Part shown: positions 1 to 6,939 of the stretch, in pieces | Layout: each line of letters starts with the position of its first letter | Position numbering within the stretch: the stretch's first letter is position 1 | Origin: Streptomyces sp. CBMA156 | GTDB lineage: Bacteria > Actinomycetota > Actinomycetes > Streptomycetales > Streptomycetaceae | Direction: 5' to 3' | Assembly (NCBI RefSeq): GCF_014596515.1 | Contig: NZ_MSJQ01000317.1 | Location: 1-50,534 of the forward strand | DNA: 50,534 nucleotides | Translations under genes and position numbers: made by a program | Notes under the pieces: generated by a model | What the model was told of the DNA's origin: nothing | The model's database searches: none | What the model saw: only the letters and a program-made list of their open reading frames with translations

Positions 1-72
1 CCGGACGGCACCGGCCCGGACGGCGCCGGCCGCCTGCCGCGCCCCGGCGGCCCCCTGGAGGTGTCCAAGTGA
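1..72 (+). CDS. C-terminal tail of an upstream gene (partial)
   Basis: Frame 1 is open from the window edge to a TGA at 70-72 and would encode a 23-residue Gly/Pro-rich tail. The stop overlaps the GTG start of the multicopper oxidase in a GTGA arrangement, the usual sign of translational coupling, and the GGAGG that serves the oxidase lies inside this tail. The family cannot be told from so short a piece, and the frame could be open by chance at this base composition. A copper-related or membrane partner would fit the context but is only a guess. Confidence 0.45.
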   Translation, partial: PDGTGPDGAGRLPRPGGPLEVSK

Positions 73-1643
73 ACCGGCGCCGGTTCCTGGGCGTCGGCGC
101 CTCCGTCCTCGGCGCGGGCGCCCTGGCCGCCGTCGCCGTCCCCTCCGCCGCCCGGCTGCTCGCCGAAGGCCGTCCGGGGCGGCTGCTGAGCAGCGAACTC
201 GCCCTGCCGGAGGCCTTCCGGGCCGCGCTGCCGGTGCCGGCCGTGCTGCAACCGGTGCGTACCGACGGCACGAGCGACCACTACGAGATCACCCAGAAGG
301 TCGCCGAGCTGGAGATCCTGCCCGGGGTGAAGACCGGGATGTGGACGTACGGCGGCACCTTCCCGGGGCCGACCGTGGTCACCCGCTCCGGGCGGACGGC
401 GGTGGTCAGCCACCGCAACGAGCTGCCGGTGCCCTCGGTGACCCACCTGCACGGCGGGCACACCCCGGCGGACAGCGACGGCTACCCGGTGGACCTGCTG
501 CTGCCGGTGGGCTCGACCGACTCCGGCCGGAGCACGGCGGGGATGCCGGGCATGCCCGGGATGCACCACGCGGCGGGCAGGAACGCCACCGGCGAGCGCA
601 GGTACACCTATCCGGGCAGGCAGCGCGCCGCCACGCTCTGGTACCACGACCACCGGATGGGCTTCACCGGCCCCGGCGTCTGGCGCGGACTGGCCGGCTT
701 CCACCTCGTCCACGACGACGAGGAGGACGCGCTGCCGCTGCCGCGCGGCGATCGCGACCTGCCGCTGATGATCACCGACCGCTCCTTCGCCGCCGACGGC
801 TCCTTCCGCTACCCCGCGGCCGACCCCGGGCTCGCCGAACCGGGCGTCACCGACGACTACGCCAACGGCGTGCTCGGCGACGTCATCCTGGTCAACGGCG
901 CGCCCTGGCCCCGGCTGGACGTCGACCGGGCGCACTACCGGCTGCGGCTGCTCAACGCCTCCAACGCCCGGCTCTACCGGCTCGAACTGGACCCGCAGCC
1001 CGCGGGCGGCGGCGCCCTGGTCCAGATCGGCTCGGACGGCGGCCTGCTCGCCGCGCCCGTCCGGCACGACGGGATCGAGATCGCGCCCGCCGAACGCTTC
1101 GACGTCGTGGTCGACTTCGCCCGCTACGAACCCGGCACCCGGGTCCGGCTGGTCAACCGCTTCGGCGACGGCCGGACGGCCGAGGTGATGCGCTTCGACG
1201 TCACCTCCCAGCAGGTCGGCGACGACACGAAGGTGCCCGACAGGCTGTCCACGATCGAGGCCCTGGACGCCTCCGCCGCCGTCGCCACCCGCGACTTCAC
1301 CTTCCGCCGCAGCCGCGGCAGCGGCTGGACGATCAACGGCCGCCCGTACGAACCGGGCGAGAGCATCGCCACGCCCGCCCTCGGCACCGTCGAGCGCTGG
1401 CGCTTCTCCACCGACCTGCACCACCCGGTGCACGTCCACCTGGACCACTTCCAGGTGATCGGCCGCAACGGCGCCGACCCCGGCCCGTACGACGCGGGCT
1501 GGAAGGACACCGTGGACCTGCGCCCGGCCGAGGCGGTGGAGGTGCTGGTGCGCTTCACCGACTACGCGGGGGTGTACATGCTGCACTGCCACAACCTGGA
1601 GCACGAGGACATGGCGATGATGGCGGACTTCACCGTGCGGTGA
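69..1643 (+). CDS. Tat-exported multicopper oxidase (CotA/bilirubin oxidase-like)
   Basis: Three-domain multicopper oxidase of 524 aa, the normal length for laccase, CotA and SufI relatives. It should couple one-electron oxidation of phenols or metal ions to reduction of O2 to water outside the membrane. A twin-arginine signal (RRRFLG at residues 3-8, then a hydrophobic Ala-rich stretch to about residue 31) predicts export of the folded, copper-loaded enzyme. All four copper motifs are present: HLHGGH (126-131), WYHDH (191-195), HPVHVH (452-457) and HCHNLEHEDM (506-515). The last carries the type 1 Cys and an axial-Met region, so it is probably active. A Met/His-rich insertion (MPGMPGMHHAAG, about 159-170) may bind extra copper. 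The GTG start is chosen for its GGAGG at 57-61 and for the overlap with the preceding stop. Substrate unknown. Confidence 0.93.
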   Translation: MNRRRFLGVGASVLGAGALAAVAVPSAARLLAEGRPGRLLSSELALPEAFRAALPVPAVLQPVRTDGTSDHYEITQKVAELEILPGVKTGMWTYGGTFPGPTVVTRSGRTAVVSHRNELPVPSVTHLHGGHTPADSDGYPVDLLLPVGSTDSGRSTAGMPGMPGMHHAAGRNATGERRYTYPGRQRAATLWYHDHRMGFTGPGVWRGLAGFHLVHDDEEDALPLPRGDRDLPLMITDRSFAADGSFRYPAADPGLAEPGVTDDYANGVLGDVILVNGAPWPRLDVDRAHYRLRLLNASNARLYRLELDPQPAGGGALVQIGSDGGLLAAPVRHDGIEIAPAERFDVVVDFARYEPGTRVRLVNRFGDGRTAEVMRFDVTSQQVGDDTKVPDRLSTIEALDASAAVATRDFTFRRSRGSGWTINGRPYEPGESIATPALGTVERWRFSTDLHHPVHVHLDHFQVIGRNGADPGPYDAGWKDTVDLRPAEAVEVLVRFTDYAGVYMLHCHNLEHEDMAMMADFTVR

Positions 1644-1682
1644 TCCGCCTCTCCCGCGGGCCGCCCGGTTCACCCGGACGGC

Positions 1683-1721
1683 GGAGTGCAGGAGGGCGTG
1701 CGGTGCGCCCTCCCGCACTCC
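1683..1721 (+). terminator. Hairpin after the multicopper oxidase gene
   Basis: GGAGTGC-A-GGAGGGCG pairs with CGCCCTCC-C-GCACTCC around a 7-nt loop, giving 15 bp with one A/C mismatch. There is no U-tract, as is usual in actinomycetes. A possible -10 (TAGCGT, 1727-1732) for the next gene follows directly. Confidence 0.6.
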
Positions 1722-1776
1722 TGTCCTAGCGTCGCCGGAAGAGGACCCGCGACCCGCCGACGCCCGGAGCCGCCGC

Positions 1777-3135
1777 ATGACCACCCCCGCCGAACGCCGC
1801 CGGCACGGCCGGGCCGCCCGGGAGCGGGTCTCCCGCTCCGCCCACGGCCGGTGGATCCCCGCCGCCGACCGGCCCGACCCGCTCGGCGTACTGGAGCGGC
1901 AGGGCGAGGACCGGGTCGCCGGGCTGCTGCCGATCCGCCGCGGGCGGATGGCGGACAGCCCGTTCGCCTACCTGCGCGGCGCCGCCGCCGTCCTGGCGGC
2001 CGACCTCGGCGCCCTGCCGGACACCGGTCTCACCGTCCAACTCTGCGGCGACGCCCACCTGTTGAACTTCGGCGTGTACGCCTCCCCGGAGCGCGCGCTG
2101 CTCTTCGACGTCAACGACTTCGACGAGACCTTCCCCGGCCCCTTCGAGTGGGACGTCAAGCGGCTCGCCGCCAGCGTCGCCGTCGCCGCCAGGGACAACG
2201 GCCAGGACGAGCGGCAGGCGCGCAGGGCCGCGCTCGCCGCCGTCCAGGGGTACGCGGGCGCGATGCGGAAGCTGGCCGGCAGGGGCGAACTCGACGTCTG
2301 GTACGCCCGGGTGGACACCGCCGACCTGCCGGCGCTGCTGCGCAGGCCGAGGCAGCGCGAGCGGGCCGAGGCCGACCTCGCGCACGCCCGGCGCCGCACC
2401 AGCCTCCAGGCCTTCGGCAAGCTCACCGAGGAACGGGACGGGCGGCGCCGGATCGTCAGCGAGCCGCCGCTGATCGAGCCGCTGAAGCGGACCGAACTGC
2501 GCGGCGTGGGCAAGGTGTTCAGTGACTACCGGTCGACCCTCGCGGAGGACCGCAGGGTCCTGCTGGACCGCTACCGCTTCGTGGACGCGGCGACCAAGGT
2601 GGTCGGCGTGGGCAGCGTCGGCACCCGCTGCTACATCGTGCTGCTGGAGGGCCAGGGCGGCCACGACCCGCTGTTCCTCCAGCTCAAGGAGGCCGGCCGG
2701 TCGGTGCTGGAGGAACACCTGCCGCCGCTGCGGCCGGACGCCGAGATCGCCGTCCACCACGGCGGCCGCCGGGTGGTCACCGGACAGCACCTGATGCAGG
2801 CCGCCAGCGACATCTTCCTCGGCTGGACCACGGGCCCCGCCGGACGCCACTTCTACGGCCGCCAGCTGCGTGACATGAAGGGTTCGACGGACATCTCCGA
2901 CTTCCGGCCCTCCGGGCTGCGGGCCTACGCCGACCTCTGCGGCCGCACCCTCGCCCGCGCCCACGCCCGCACCGGCGACCGCCTGGCCATCGCCGGCTAC
3001 CTCGGCGGCGCGGACACCTTCGCCGAGGCCGTGGCCGACTTCGCGCTGCGCTACGCGGACCGGACGGCGGCCGACCACGGCCAGTTGGTGGCGGCGGTCG
3101 CGGACGGGCGGGTGGCGGCGACGCGGGGGGTGTGA
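1777..3135 (+). CDS. DUF2252 family protein
   Basis: 452 aa, full length for DUF2252, a family with a kinase-like (aminoglycoside phosphotransferase-related) fold whose biochemical role is not established. Typical segments are visible: QLCGDAHLLNFGVYASPERA followed by FDVNDFDETFPGPFEWDVKR, where the GDxHxxNFG and DxNDFDE elements correspond to the catalytic-loop and metal-binding regions of kinase-like folds, and YGRQLRDMKGS in the C-terminal half. No signal peptide or membrane helix, so probably cytosolic. The ATG follows a CGGAG 8 nt upstream. It stands alone between a hairpin and a convergent MFS gene. The family call is firm; the substrate is unknown. Confidence 0.9.
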   Translation: MTTPAERRRHGRAARERVSRSAHGRWIPAADRPDPLGVLERQGEDRVAGLLPIRRGRMADSPFAYLRGAAAVLAADLGALPDTGLTVQLCGDAHLLNFGVYASPERALLFDVNDFDETFPGPFEWDVKRLAASVAVAARDNGQDERQARRAALAAVQGYAGAMRKLAGRGELDVWYARVDTADLPALLRRPRQRERAEADLAHARRRTSLQAFGKLTEERDGRRRIVSEPPLIEPLKRTELRGVGKVFSDYRSTLAEDRRVLLDRYRFVDAATKVVGVGSVGTRCYIVLLEGQGGHDPLFLQLKEAGRSVLEEHLPPLRPDAEIAVHHGGRRVVTGQHLMQAASDIFLGWTTGPAGRHFYGRQLRDMKGSTDISDFRPSGLRAYADLCGRTLARAHARTGDRLAIAGYLGGADTFAEAVADFALRYADRTAADHGQLVAAVADGRVAATRGV

Positions 3136-3195
3136 GCCGGGCCCCACCGCGCCCGGCCCCGTACCCCCGCTTCTTCCCGTACCGCGACCCGTGAC

Positions 3196-4344
3196 TCAGC
3201 CGACCCGCGGCCGCACCGTCGCCACCAGCAGCGCCGCCGCGACCAGCAGTCCGCCGGCGTAGAACGGCCCGAGGTCGCCGGCCGCCGTGCCGAGGGTGGC
3301 GGCGGCGAGCAACGGCCCCGCGGTGGCGCCGAGGTTGAGCGCGGCGGTCGCGTAGGCGCCCGCCAGGGTGGGGGCGCCCGTCGCCTCGTACAGCACCCGG
3401 GTGATCAGCGTGCCGCCGACCGCGAAGGACACCGCACCCAGCAGGAACACCAGCGGCAGCAGCGCGCCCGGCGCGTCCGCGAGGACGGCCAGGGCGGGCC
3501 AGCCCACCAGCAGCAGCGGGCCGCCGACGGCGAGGACCAGGCCAGGGCGGCGGTCCGCGAGCCGCCCGGCGACGGTGACTCCGGCGAACGACCCGGCCCC
3601 GAACAGCACCAGCGCCACCGGCACCCACAGCTCACCGAGCCCGGCGGGGCCGGTCACCACGGGGGCGAGGAAGGTGAAGCCGCCGAAGGTCGCCGCGTTC
3701 ACCAGCGCGGCCAGGACCATCGCGCGGAGCAGCCCGGGACGGCGCAGCTCGGCGACCTCCGCGCGCAGCGCCGGGGCGGGGCACCCGTCGGCCGAAGTGG
3801 CGGCGGCCGGAAGGCCCTTGGCGATGCCCACGGCGGCGGGCAGGCAGAGCAGCGCGACGGCCCAGAACGCGGCGCGCCACCCGAACAGCGCGCCCAGCAC
3901 CGCCCCGCCGGGGACACCGGCGACCGTCGCCACCGTCGTCCCGGACAGCAGCACGGCGAGTGCCCGCCCCTTGCGGTCCGCGGGGACGAGGGCGGCGGCG
4001 GTGGTCAGCGCCACCGCCAGGAAACCGGCGTCGGCGAGCGCGGCGACCACCCTGCTGGCGAGCAGCACCGGGAAGTCCGCGGTGAGGGCCCCGACGGCGT
4101 GCGCCGCCGCGAAGACCAGGACGAACCCGAGCAGGCTGCCGCGTCCGGGCCGGCTGCGGGCGAGCACGGCCGTCAGCGGCGCGCCGACGGCCATCCCGAC
4201 CGCGAAGGCCGAGGTCAGCCCGCCTGCCGTGCCGACGGTGACGCCGAGGTCGGCGGCGAGGCCGGGCAGCAGCCCGGCGAGCATGAACTCCGAGGTGCCC
4301 ATGGCGAACACGGCCAGGGCGAGCAGATAGAGCGGAAGGGGCAT
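3196..4344 (-). CDS. cmlR: MFS drug efflux protein, chloramphenicol (CmlR/Cmx) type
   Basis: 382 aa with about twelve hydrophobic helices and no signal peptide: a major facilitator drug/H+ antiporter. The N-terminus (LYLLALAVFAMGTSEFMLAG) and the stretches VLLSGTTVATVAGVPGG (motif C region), FTFLAPVV and TLITRVLYEA closely follow, from memory, the chloramphenicol resistance protein of S. lividans and the Cmx/CmrA pumps of corynebacteria and rhodococci. The expected role is export of chloramphenicol or a related amphenicol across the cell membrane. The ATG at 4344 has GGAG 7 nt upstream. The 180-nt leader encodes a short peptide and alternative hairpins that could hide this ribosome-binding site (see the leader entries). 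It converges on the DUF2252 gene. Confidence 0.9.
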   Translation of the reverse strand: MPLPLYLLALAVFAMGTSEFMLAGLLPGLAADLGVTVGTAGGLTSAFAVGMAVGAPLTAVLARSRPGRGSLLGFVLVFAAAHAVGALTADFPVLLASRVVAALADAGFLAVALTTAAALVPADRKGRALAVLLSGTTVATVAGVPGGAVLGALFGWRAAFWAVALLCLPAAVGIAKGLPAAATSADGCPAPALRAEVAELRRPGLLRAMVLAALVNAATFGGFTFLAPVVTGPAGLGELWVPVALVLFGAGSFAGVTVAGRLADRRPGLVLAVGGPLLLVGWPALAVLADAPGALLPLVFLLGAVSFAVGGTLITRVLYEATGAPTLAGAYATAALNLGATAGPLLAAATLGTAAGDLGPFYAGGLLVAAALLVATVRPRVG

Positions 4345-4351
4345 CGAGAGG

Positions 4352-4500
4352 CTCCGAGGAGGCGGTGGGAACGAGGACAGGACGTCTCGTCACCGCACGC
4401 TCAGCCCCCGGGCGGCGCAGGCGCGGCGCTCGCTCGGACCTCGGTGGTTCGGGGTCTCCGGGTTTCAGGGGGCTGACGGCGCGTGACCGAAAGCCCCCAC
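4352..4500 (-). promoter_or_regulatory. Attenuator-like leader of the cml-type pump gene
   Basis: Read on the minus strand, the leader holds segment A (gggggct, 4498-4492), B (agccccc, 4474-4468), D (TCCGAG, 4438-4433), C (gggggct, 4409-4403) and E (CTCGGA, 4358-4353). E overlaps the GGAG Shine-Dalgarno of the pump gene. B can pair with A or with C, and D can pair with E. If B pairs with C, D is trapped in the loop and E is free; if B pairs with A, D can cover E. That is the logic of translational attenuation by a stalled leader ribosome. Pairings were worked out by eye and are untested. Confidence 0.55.
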
Positions 4501-4524
4501 CCTGGATGCCTCAGGGCTCGACAT
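4465..4524 (-). CDS. Putative leader peptide of the cml-type pump gene
   Basis: An ATG at 4524 opens a 19-codon frame (MSSPEASRVGAFGHAPSAP) ending in TGA at 4467-4465. A TAGCCT -10-like hexamer ends 7 nt before the ATG, so the transcript would be leaderless and the peptide its first translated product; no good -35 is visible. Pairing segment A of the alternative hairpins lies inside this frame and B begins at its end, so a ribosome stalled here would stop A from pairing. Chloramphenicol resistance genes in several phyla are known to be controlled by leader-peptide attenuation, which supports the reading. The peptide sequence itself was not recognised. Confidence 0.5.
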   Translation of the reverse strand: MSSPEASRVGAFGHAPSAP

Positions 4525-4660
4525 GCCCGGCAGGCTACCCGACCGTCCGGCGTCGGAGCACCCGGTTTTCCCGACGGCCTCGGAGCCCGCCGCGCCGGGG
4601 TGAGGCCCTCCGGATCCGTCCGGGGACCGGGCCGTCTAGGGTGCCCCGCAAGGGGGTTCG

Positions 4661-5266
4661 ATGAATCGTATGAGAATCGGCGGGATCCTGGCCGCCACCG
4701 CGCTGCTGCCGCTGGTCGTGGCCGCCGCGGGGCGGCTGGAGTCCCGCAGCGGTGGGCGGGCGGCGGTGGCCGACGCCCTGGACCATCCGGTGCCGCTGGT
4801 CGGCGCCGCCGCCGTCCTGCTGCTGGCCGCGCGCTGGGTCCGCGGCCGTCGGGACGCGATCGGCGGGCTGGCGACGGCGGTCGGGGCCGTCGGGCTGGTG
4901 TTCGCGCTGGGAGGCGGCGCCGTCCGGATGCTGGACCTGGGCGAGCCGGTCCGCTGGGAGACCCGGACGAGCTCCCCGGGCCGGGCGGACCGCGTCCTGA
5001 CCGTGGTCAACCGCGGTCAGTCGGAGCAGGAGAGCAACACCTTCCAGGTCGGTCTGGAGACCGGGAGCGGCCTCTCGGCGCGCCGCTGGTCGGTCCTGAC
5101 GGTCCAGCAGAAGTTCCCCGGAGAGGGGGAGTTCGTATCGGCGCGGTGGTCCGACGCCGACCACATCCGGATCACCACCGACGCGGGCTACCGCGTCTAC
5201 ACCGTCGACCCCGACAGCGGGGAGCCGGCCCTCACGGAGAGCTCCGGCAGGGTGCGGCCCGCCTAG
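4661..5266 (+). CDS. Hypothetical membrane protein
   Basis: 201 aa, family not recognised. Hydrophobic segments at about residues 6-23, 47-62 and 68-85 suggest three membrane passes, or a signal anchor plus a hairpin. A soluble, probably extracytoplasmic C-terminal domain of about 110 residues follows, with a beta-like pattern ending in IRITTDAGYRVYTVDPDSGE. The start is the ATG preceded by AAGGGGG at 5 nt; an alternative in-frame ATG lies three codons later. A TAGGGT -10 candidate sits at 4637-4642. It is monocistronic, divergent from the pump gene and closed by a perfect 15-bp hairpin. Confidence 0.75.
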   Translation: MNRMRIGGILAATALLPLVVAAAGRLESRSGGRAAVADALDHPVPLVGAAAVLLLAARWVRGRRDAIGGLATAVGAVGLVFALGGGAVRMLDLGEPVRWETRTSSPGRADRVLTVVNRGQSEQESNTFQVGLETGSGLSARRWSVLTVQQKFPGEGEFVSARWSDADHIRITTDAGYRVYTVDPDSGEPALTESSGRVRPA

Positions 5267-5294
5267 CGCCTGCGGTCGGTCCCGGAGCGGCCCC

Positions 5295-5328
5295 GAGGCC
5301 CGCGCACTCGCCGGAGTGCGCGGGCCTC
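5295..5328 (+). terminator. Perfect 15-bp hairpin
   Basis: gaggcccgcgcactc pairs perfectly with its complement across a GCCG loop, followed by ttccgttt. Between here and the next gene at 5585 lies about 250 bp that includes an unusually AT-rich patch (about 5380-5450) but no convincing gene. Confidence 0.8.
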
Positions 5329-5520
5329 TTCCGTTTGTCGACTCCCTTGGGACTGGTGTGACTTGTAGGGCTCCTGGGACTTTCAAGCGAACAAAATCGG
5401 TCAATGCTTGTTCATTTTTGACTCGTATCGGAAATTTTCAAACGGAGGCCCAGATTCCACGGCGGGACTGTGTAGATTTCCGATCGGTTCGGGTGGCCAA
5501 GTGCTCCACCTGGCACCGAA

Positions 5521-5584
5521 GTTGTTTTCACTGGAGAGCGGGTGTGTCCGCAGGGGCCCCGCGGGACCAAAGGGGAGGGTCTCC
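5521..5584 (+). promoter_or_regulatory. Conserved leader, copy 1 of 3
   Basis: The 64 nt before this gene recur, with few changes, before the next two paralogues (5976-6036 and 6421-6482). Shared elements are GTTT-N12-GGGTGT (GGGCGT in the other copies), resembling a general-stress sigma factor promoter (GNNT-N14-16-GGGTA) though not an exact match, then CAGGGGCCCCGCGG, a CCCC/GGGG pair across 10-11 nt, and the Shine-Dalgarno GGGGAGG. CTCC follows the Shine-Dalgarno immediately before the ATG. Confidence 0.6.
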
Positions 5585-5884
5585 ATGCCTGACATCGACC
5601 TCGGCGTGGCGTCGGACTGGACGGACGGCGACTACCACGGCCGCGTCAAGCTGCAGCAGAGCCCGGCTGGCTCGAACCCGGCGAAGAAGGACGTGGTCGT
5701 CGGCTCGCCGGTGAGCATCGAGCTGTCGGTGAACACGAACTACTCTTCCAGCCAGGAAGCGGACAAGATCTACTTCACGACCCACCACGGCACCACGAAG
5801 AAGGTCATCGCCGTGCTGGACTCGAACGGCAACTTCTCCATCGCCGGCAAGGTGTTCACCAATCAGGGGAACCTGACCTACTAG
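5585..5884 (+). CDS. Small conserved protein, paralogue 1 of a tandem trio
   Basis: 99 aa, no signal peptide or membrane helix, predicted mostly beta. It starts MPDIDLGVASDW and carries the family blocks RVKLQQSPAGSNPAKKDVVV, SIELSVNTN, SSQEADKIYFTTHHGTTKK and IAVLDSNGNFSIAGK. I could not tie the family to a known function. The ATG is fixed by the GGGGAGG Shine-Dalgarno and by the identical start in the two copies downstream. An in-frame upstream extension exists but runs through the conserved leader and is not credible. It lies directly ahead of its two sister genes, and a weak ccggc/gccgg hairpin follows the stop. Confidence 0.8.
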   Translation: MPDIDLGVASDWTDGDYHGRVKLQQSPAGSNPAKKDVVVGSPVSIELSVNTNYSSSQEADKIYFTTHHGTTKKVIAVLDSNGNFSIAGKVFTNQGNLTY

Positions 5885-5975
5885 GGGGTGTCCGGCTCAT
5901 TGTGCCGGATCAGGGTGCGGCGTCGGGGCGCGCGCACCTTCACCGGGTGATGACGTCGCTCACCAGGCCATCACA

Positions 5976-6036
5976 GTGTTTCCATCGGAGAGCGGGCGTG
6001 TCCTCAGGACCCCGCGGATCATAGGGGAGGGTCTCC
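5976..6036 (+). promoter_or_regulatory. Conserved leader, copy 2 of 3
   Basis: Same order of elements as the leader at 5521-5584: GTGTTTCC, then GGGCGTGTCC, CCCCGCGG, GGGGAGG and CTCC before the ATG. The similarity to copy 3 extends further upstream (CACCTTCACCGGGTGATGA, from about 5936), so the intergenic region was duplicated together with the gene. Confidence 0.6.
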
Positions 6037-6336
6037 ATGCCTGACATCGACCTCGGCGTGGCGTCGGACGTGAAGAGCGGCGACAGCAACGCCCGCATCA
6101 AGCTGGTGCAGAACCGGGTCAACGCGAACCCGGCGTGGAAGGACGTGGTCATCAGCGGCCCGGAGAGCATCGAGCTGGCGGTGAACACGAACGAGTCCAC
6201 CAGTCAGGAAGCGGACAAGGTCTACTTCACGACCCACCACGGCAGCACCAAGAAGCTCCTCGCGGTGCTGGACTCCATGGGCAACCTGAGCCTCGCCGGC
6301 CGGTTGCTCACGGAGCAGAAGAACCTGACCTACTAG
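6037..6336 (+). CDS. Small conserved protein, paralogue 2 of the trio
   Basis: 99 aa, the closest match to paralogue 1. The same MPDIDLGVASD start is followed by ARIKLVQNRVNANPAWKDVV, SIELAVNTN, SQEADKVYFTTHHGSTKK and LDSMGNLSLAGRLL, ending NLTY. It is soluble, with no catalytic motif visible. Differences are concentrated around residues 11-40 and in the C-terminal helix-like segment, while the FTTHHG and LDS.GN blocks are constant, suggesting a shared fold with varied partners. It has its own leader and a hairpin downstream (6359-6378), so each gene may be transcribed on its own. Confidence 0.8.
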   Translation: MPDIDLGVASDVKSGDSNARIKLVQNRVNANPAWKDVVISGPESIELAVNTNESTSQEADKVYFTTHHGSTKKLLAVLDSMGNLSLAGRLLTEQKNLTY

Positions 6337-6358
6337 GACGCGGCCCGGCCGCTCCTTC

Positions 6359-6378
6359 GCGCGCTCGGCGGAGCGCGT
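6359..6378 (+). terminator. Hairpin between paralogues 2 and 3
   Basis: gcgcgctc pairs with gagcgcgt (one G-T pair) over a GGCG loop. It is a shorter relative of the stronger hairpins that close paralogue 3 and the gene before the trio. Confidence 0.5.
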
Positions 6379-6420
6379 GCACCTTCACCGGGTGATGAAG
6401 TGCCTCACCCGGCAATGACG

Positions 6421-6482
6421 TTGTTTCCAGTGGAGTGCGGGCGTGTCCTCAGGGGCCCCGCGGATCGTAGGGGAGGACCTCC
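6421..6482 (+). promoter_or_regulatory. Conserved leader, copy 3 of 3
   Basis: Contains TTGTTTCC, GGGCGTGTCC, CAGGGGCCCCGCGG and GGGGAGG. Here the Shine-Dalgarno and the bases before the ATG form GGAGG-A-CCTCC, so the ribosome-binding site is directly followed by its own complement, as in copies 1 and 2 (GGAG-GGT-CTCC). Confidence 0.6.
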
Positions 6483-6788
6483 ATGCCTGACATCGACCTC
6501 GGCGTCGCGACGGACTGGCGAGAAGGCGACATGAACGGCCGTGTCAAGCTGACCCAGAACCGGGTCTACGGCACCTCGCCCAAGCGGGACGTGCTGATCA
6601 GCGGCCCGCAGAGCGTTGAGCTGTCGATCAACACCAACCTCGAAGTGGACCACGTGAAGAACAAGTTCTACTTCACGACCCGCTACGGCACCATGAAGAA
6701 GATCATCGCGATCCTGGACTCGGAGGGGAACCTGTACCTCGCTGGCGGCCTGACCGAGGCCCAGTATCGGCAGGACCTGAGCTACTAG
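6483..6788 (+). CDS. Small conserved protein, paralogue 3 of the trio
   Basis: 101 aa and the most diverged copy. It keeps MPDIDLGVATDW, RVKLTQNRVYG, SVELSINTN and FYFTTRYGTMKK. The second His of the FTTHHG block is replaced, and there is a short C-terminal insertion (TEAQYRQDLSY). The His changes argue against these residues being catalytic. No signal peptide. Gene order and the duplicated leader show that the trio arose by tandem duplication. A perfect hairpin (6815-6846) follows. Confidence 0.8.
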   Translation: MPDIDLGVATDWREGDMNGRVKLTQNRVYGTSPKRDVLISGPQSVELSINTNLEVDHVKNKFYFTTRYGTMKKIIAILDSEGNLYLAGGLTEAQYRQDLSY

Positions 6789-6814
6789 GCAGCAGCGCCG
6801 TCCCCGCGGCCGGG

Positions 6815-6846
6815 AGGTCCGCGCGCTCTCCGGAGCGCGCGGACCT
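6815..6846 (+). terminator. Perfect 14-bp hairpin after the trio
   Basis: aggtccgcgcgctc and its exact complement enclose a TCCG loop. It resembles the hairpin before the trio (5295-5328) in design and position. Confidence 0.75.
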
Positions 6847-6939
6847 TCTGCCGTTCCGGCCGTTCGTCACCGGGTGCACCAGGCCTGAACTGCGCGATCG
6901 GCCGCCGGGATTGTCAGTGGCGTGTGCAAGGGTGGCCCC

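Noticed and set aside
2777..3628. Minus-strand frame across the DUF2252 and MFS gene ends
   Set aside because: Low-complexity Arg/Gly product overlapping two well-supported genes; a compositional shadow.
5408..5584. N-terminal extension of the first small paralogue
   Set aside because: The other two copies have the same leader without a matching open frame, and the ATG at 5585 has a strong ribosome-binding site.
5521..6482. Three spaced conserved leaders read as a CRISPR-like or riboswitch array
   Set aside because: The spacers are protein genes, spacing is set by gene length, and no known riboswitch core was seen; tandem gene duplication explains it.
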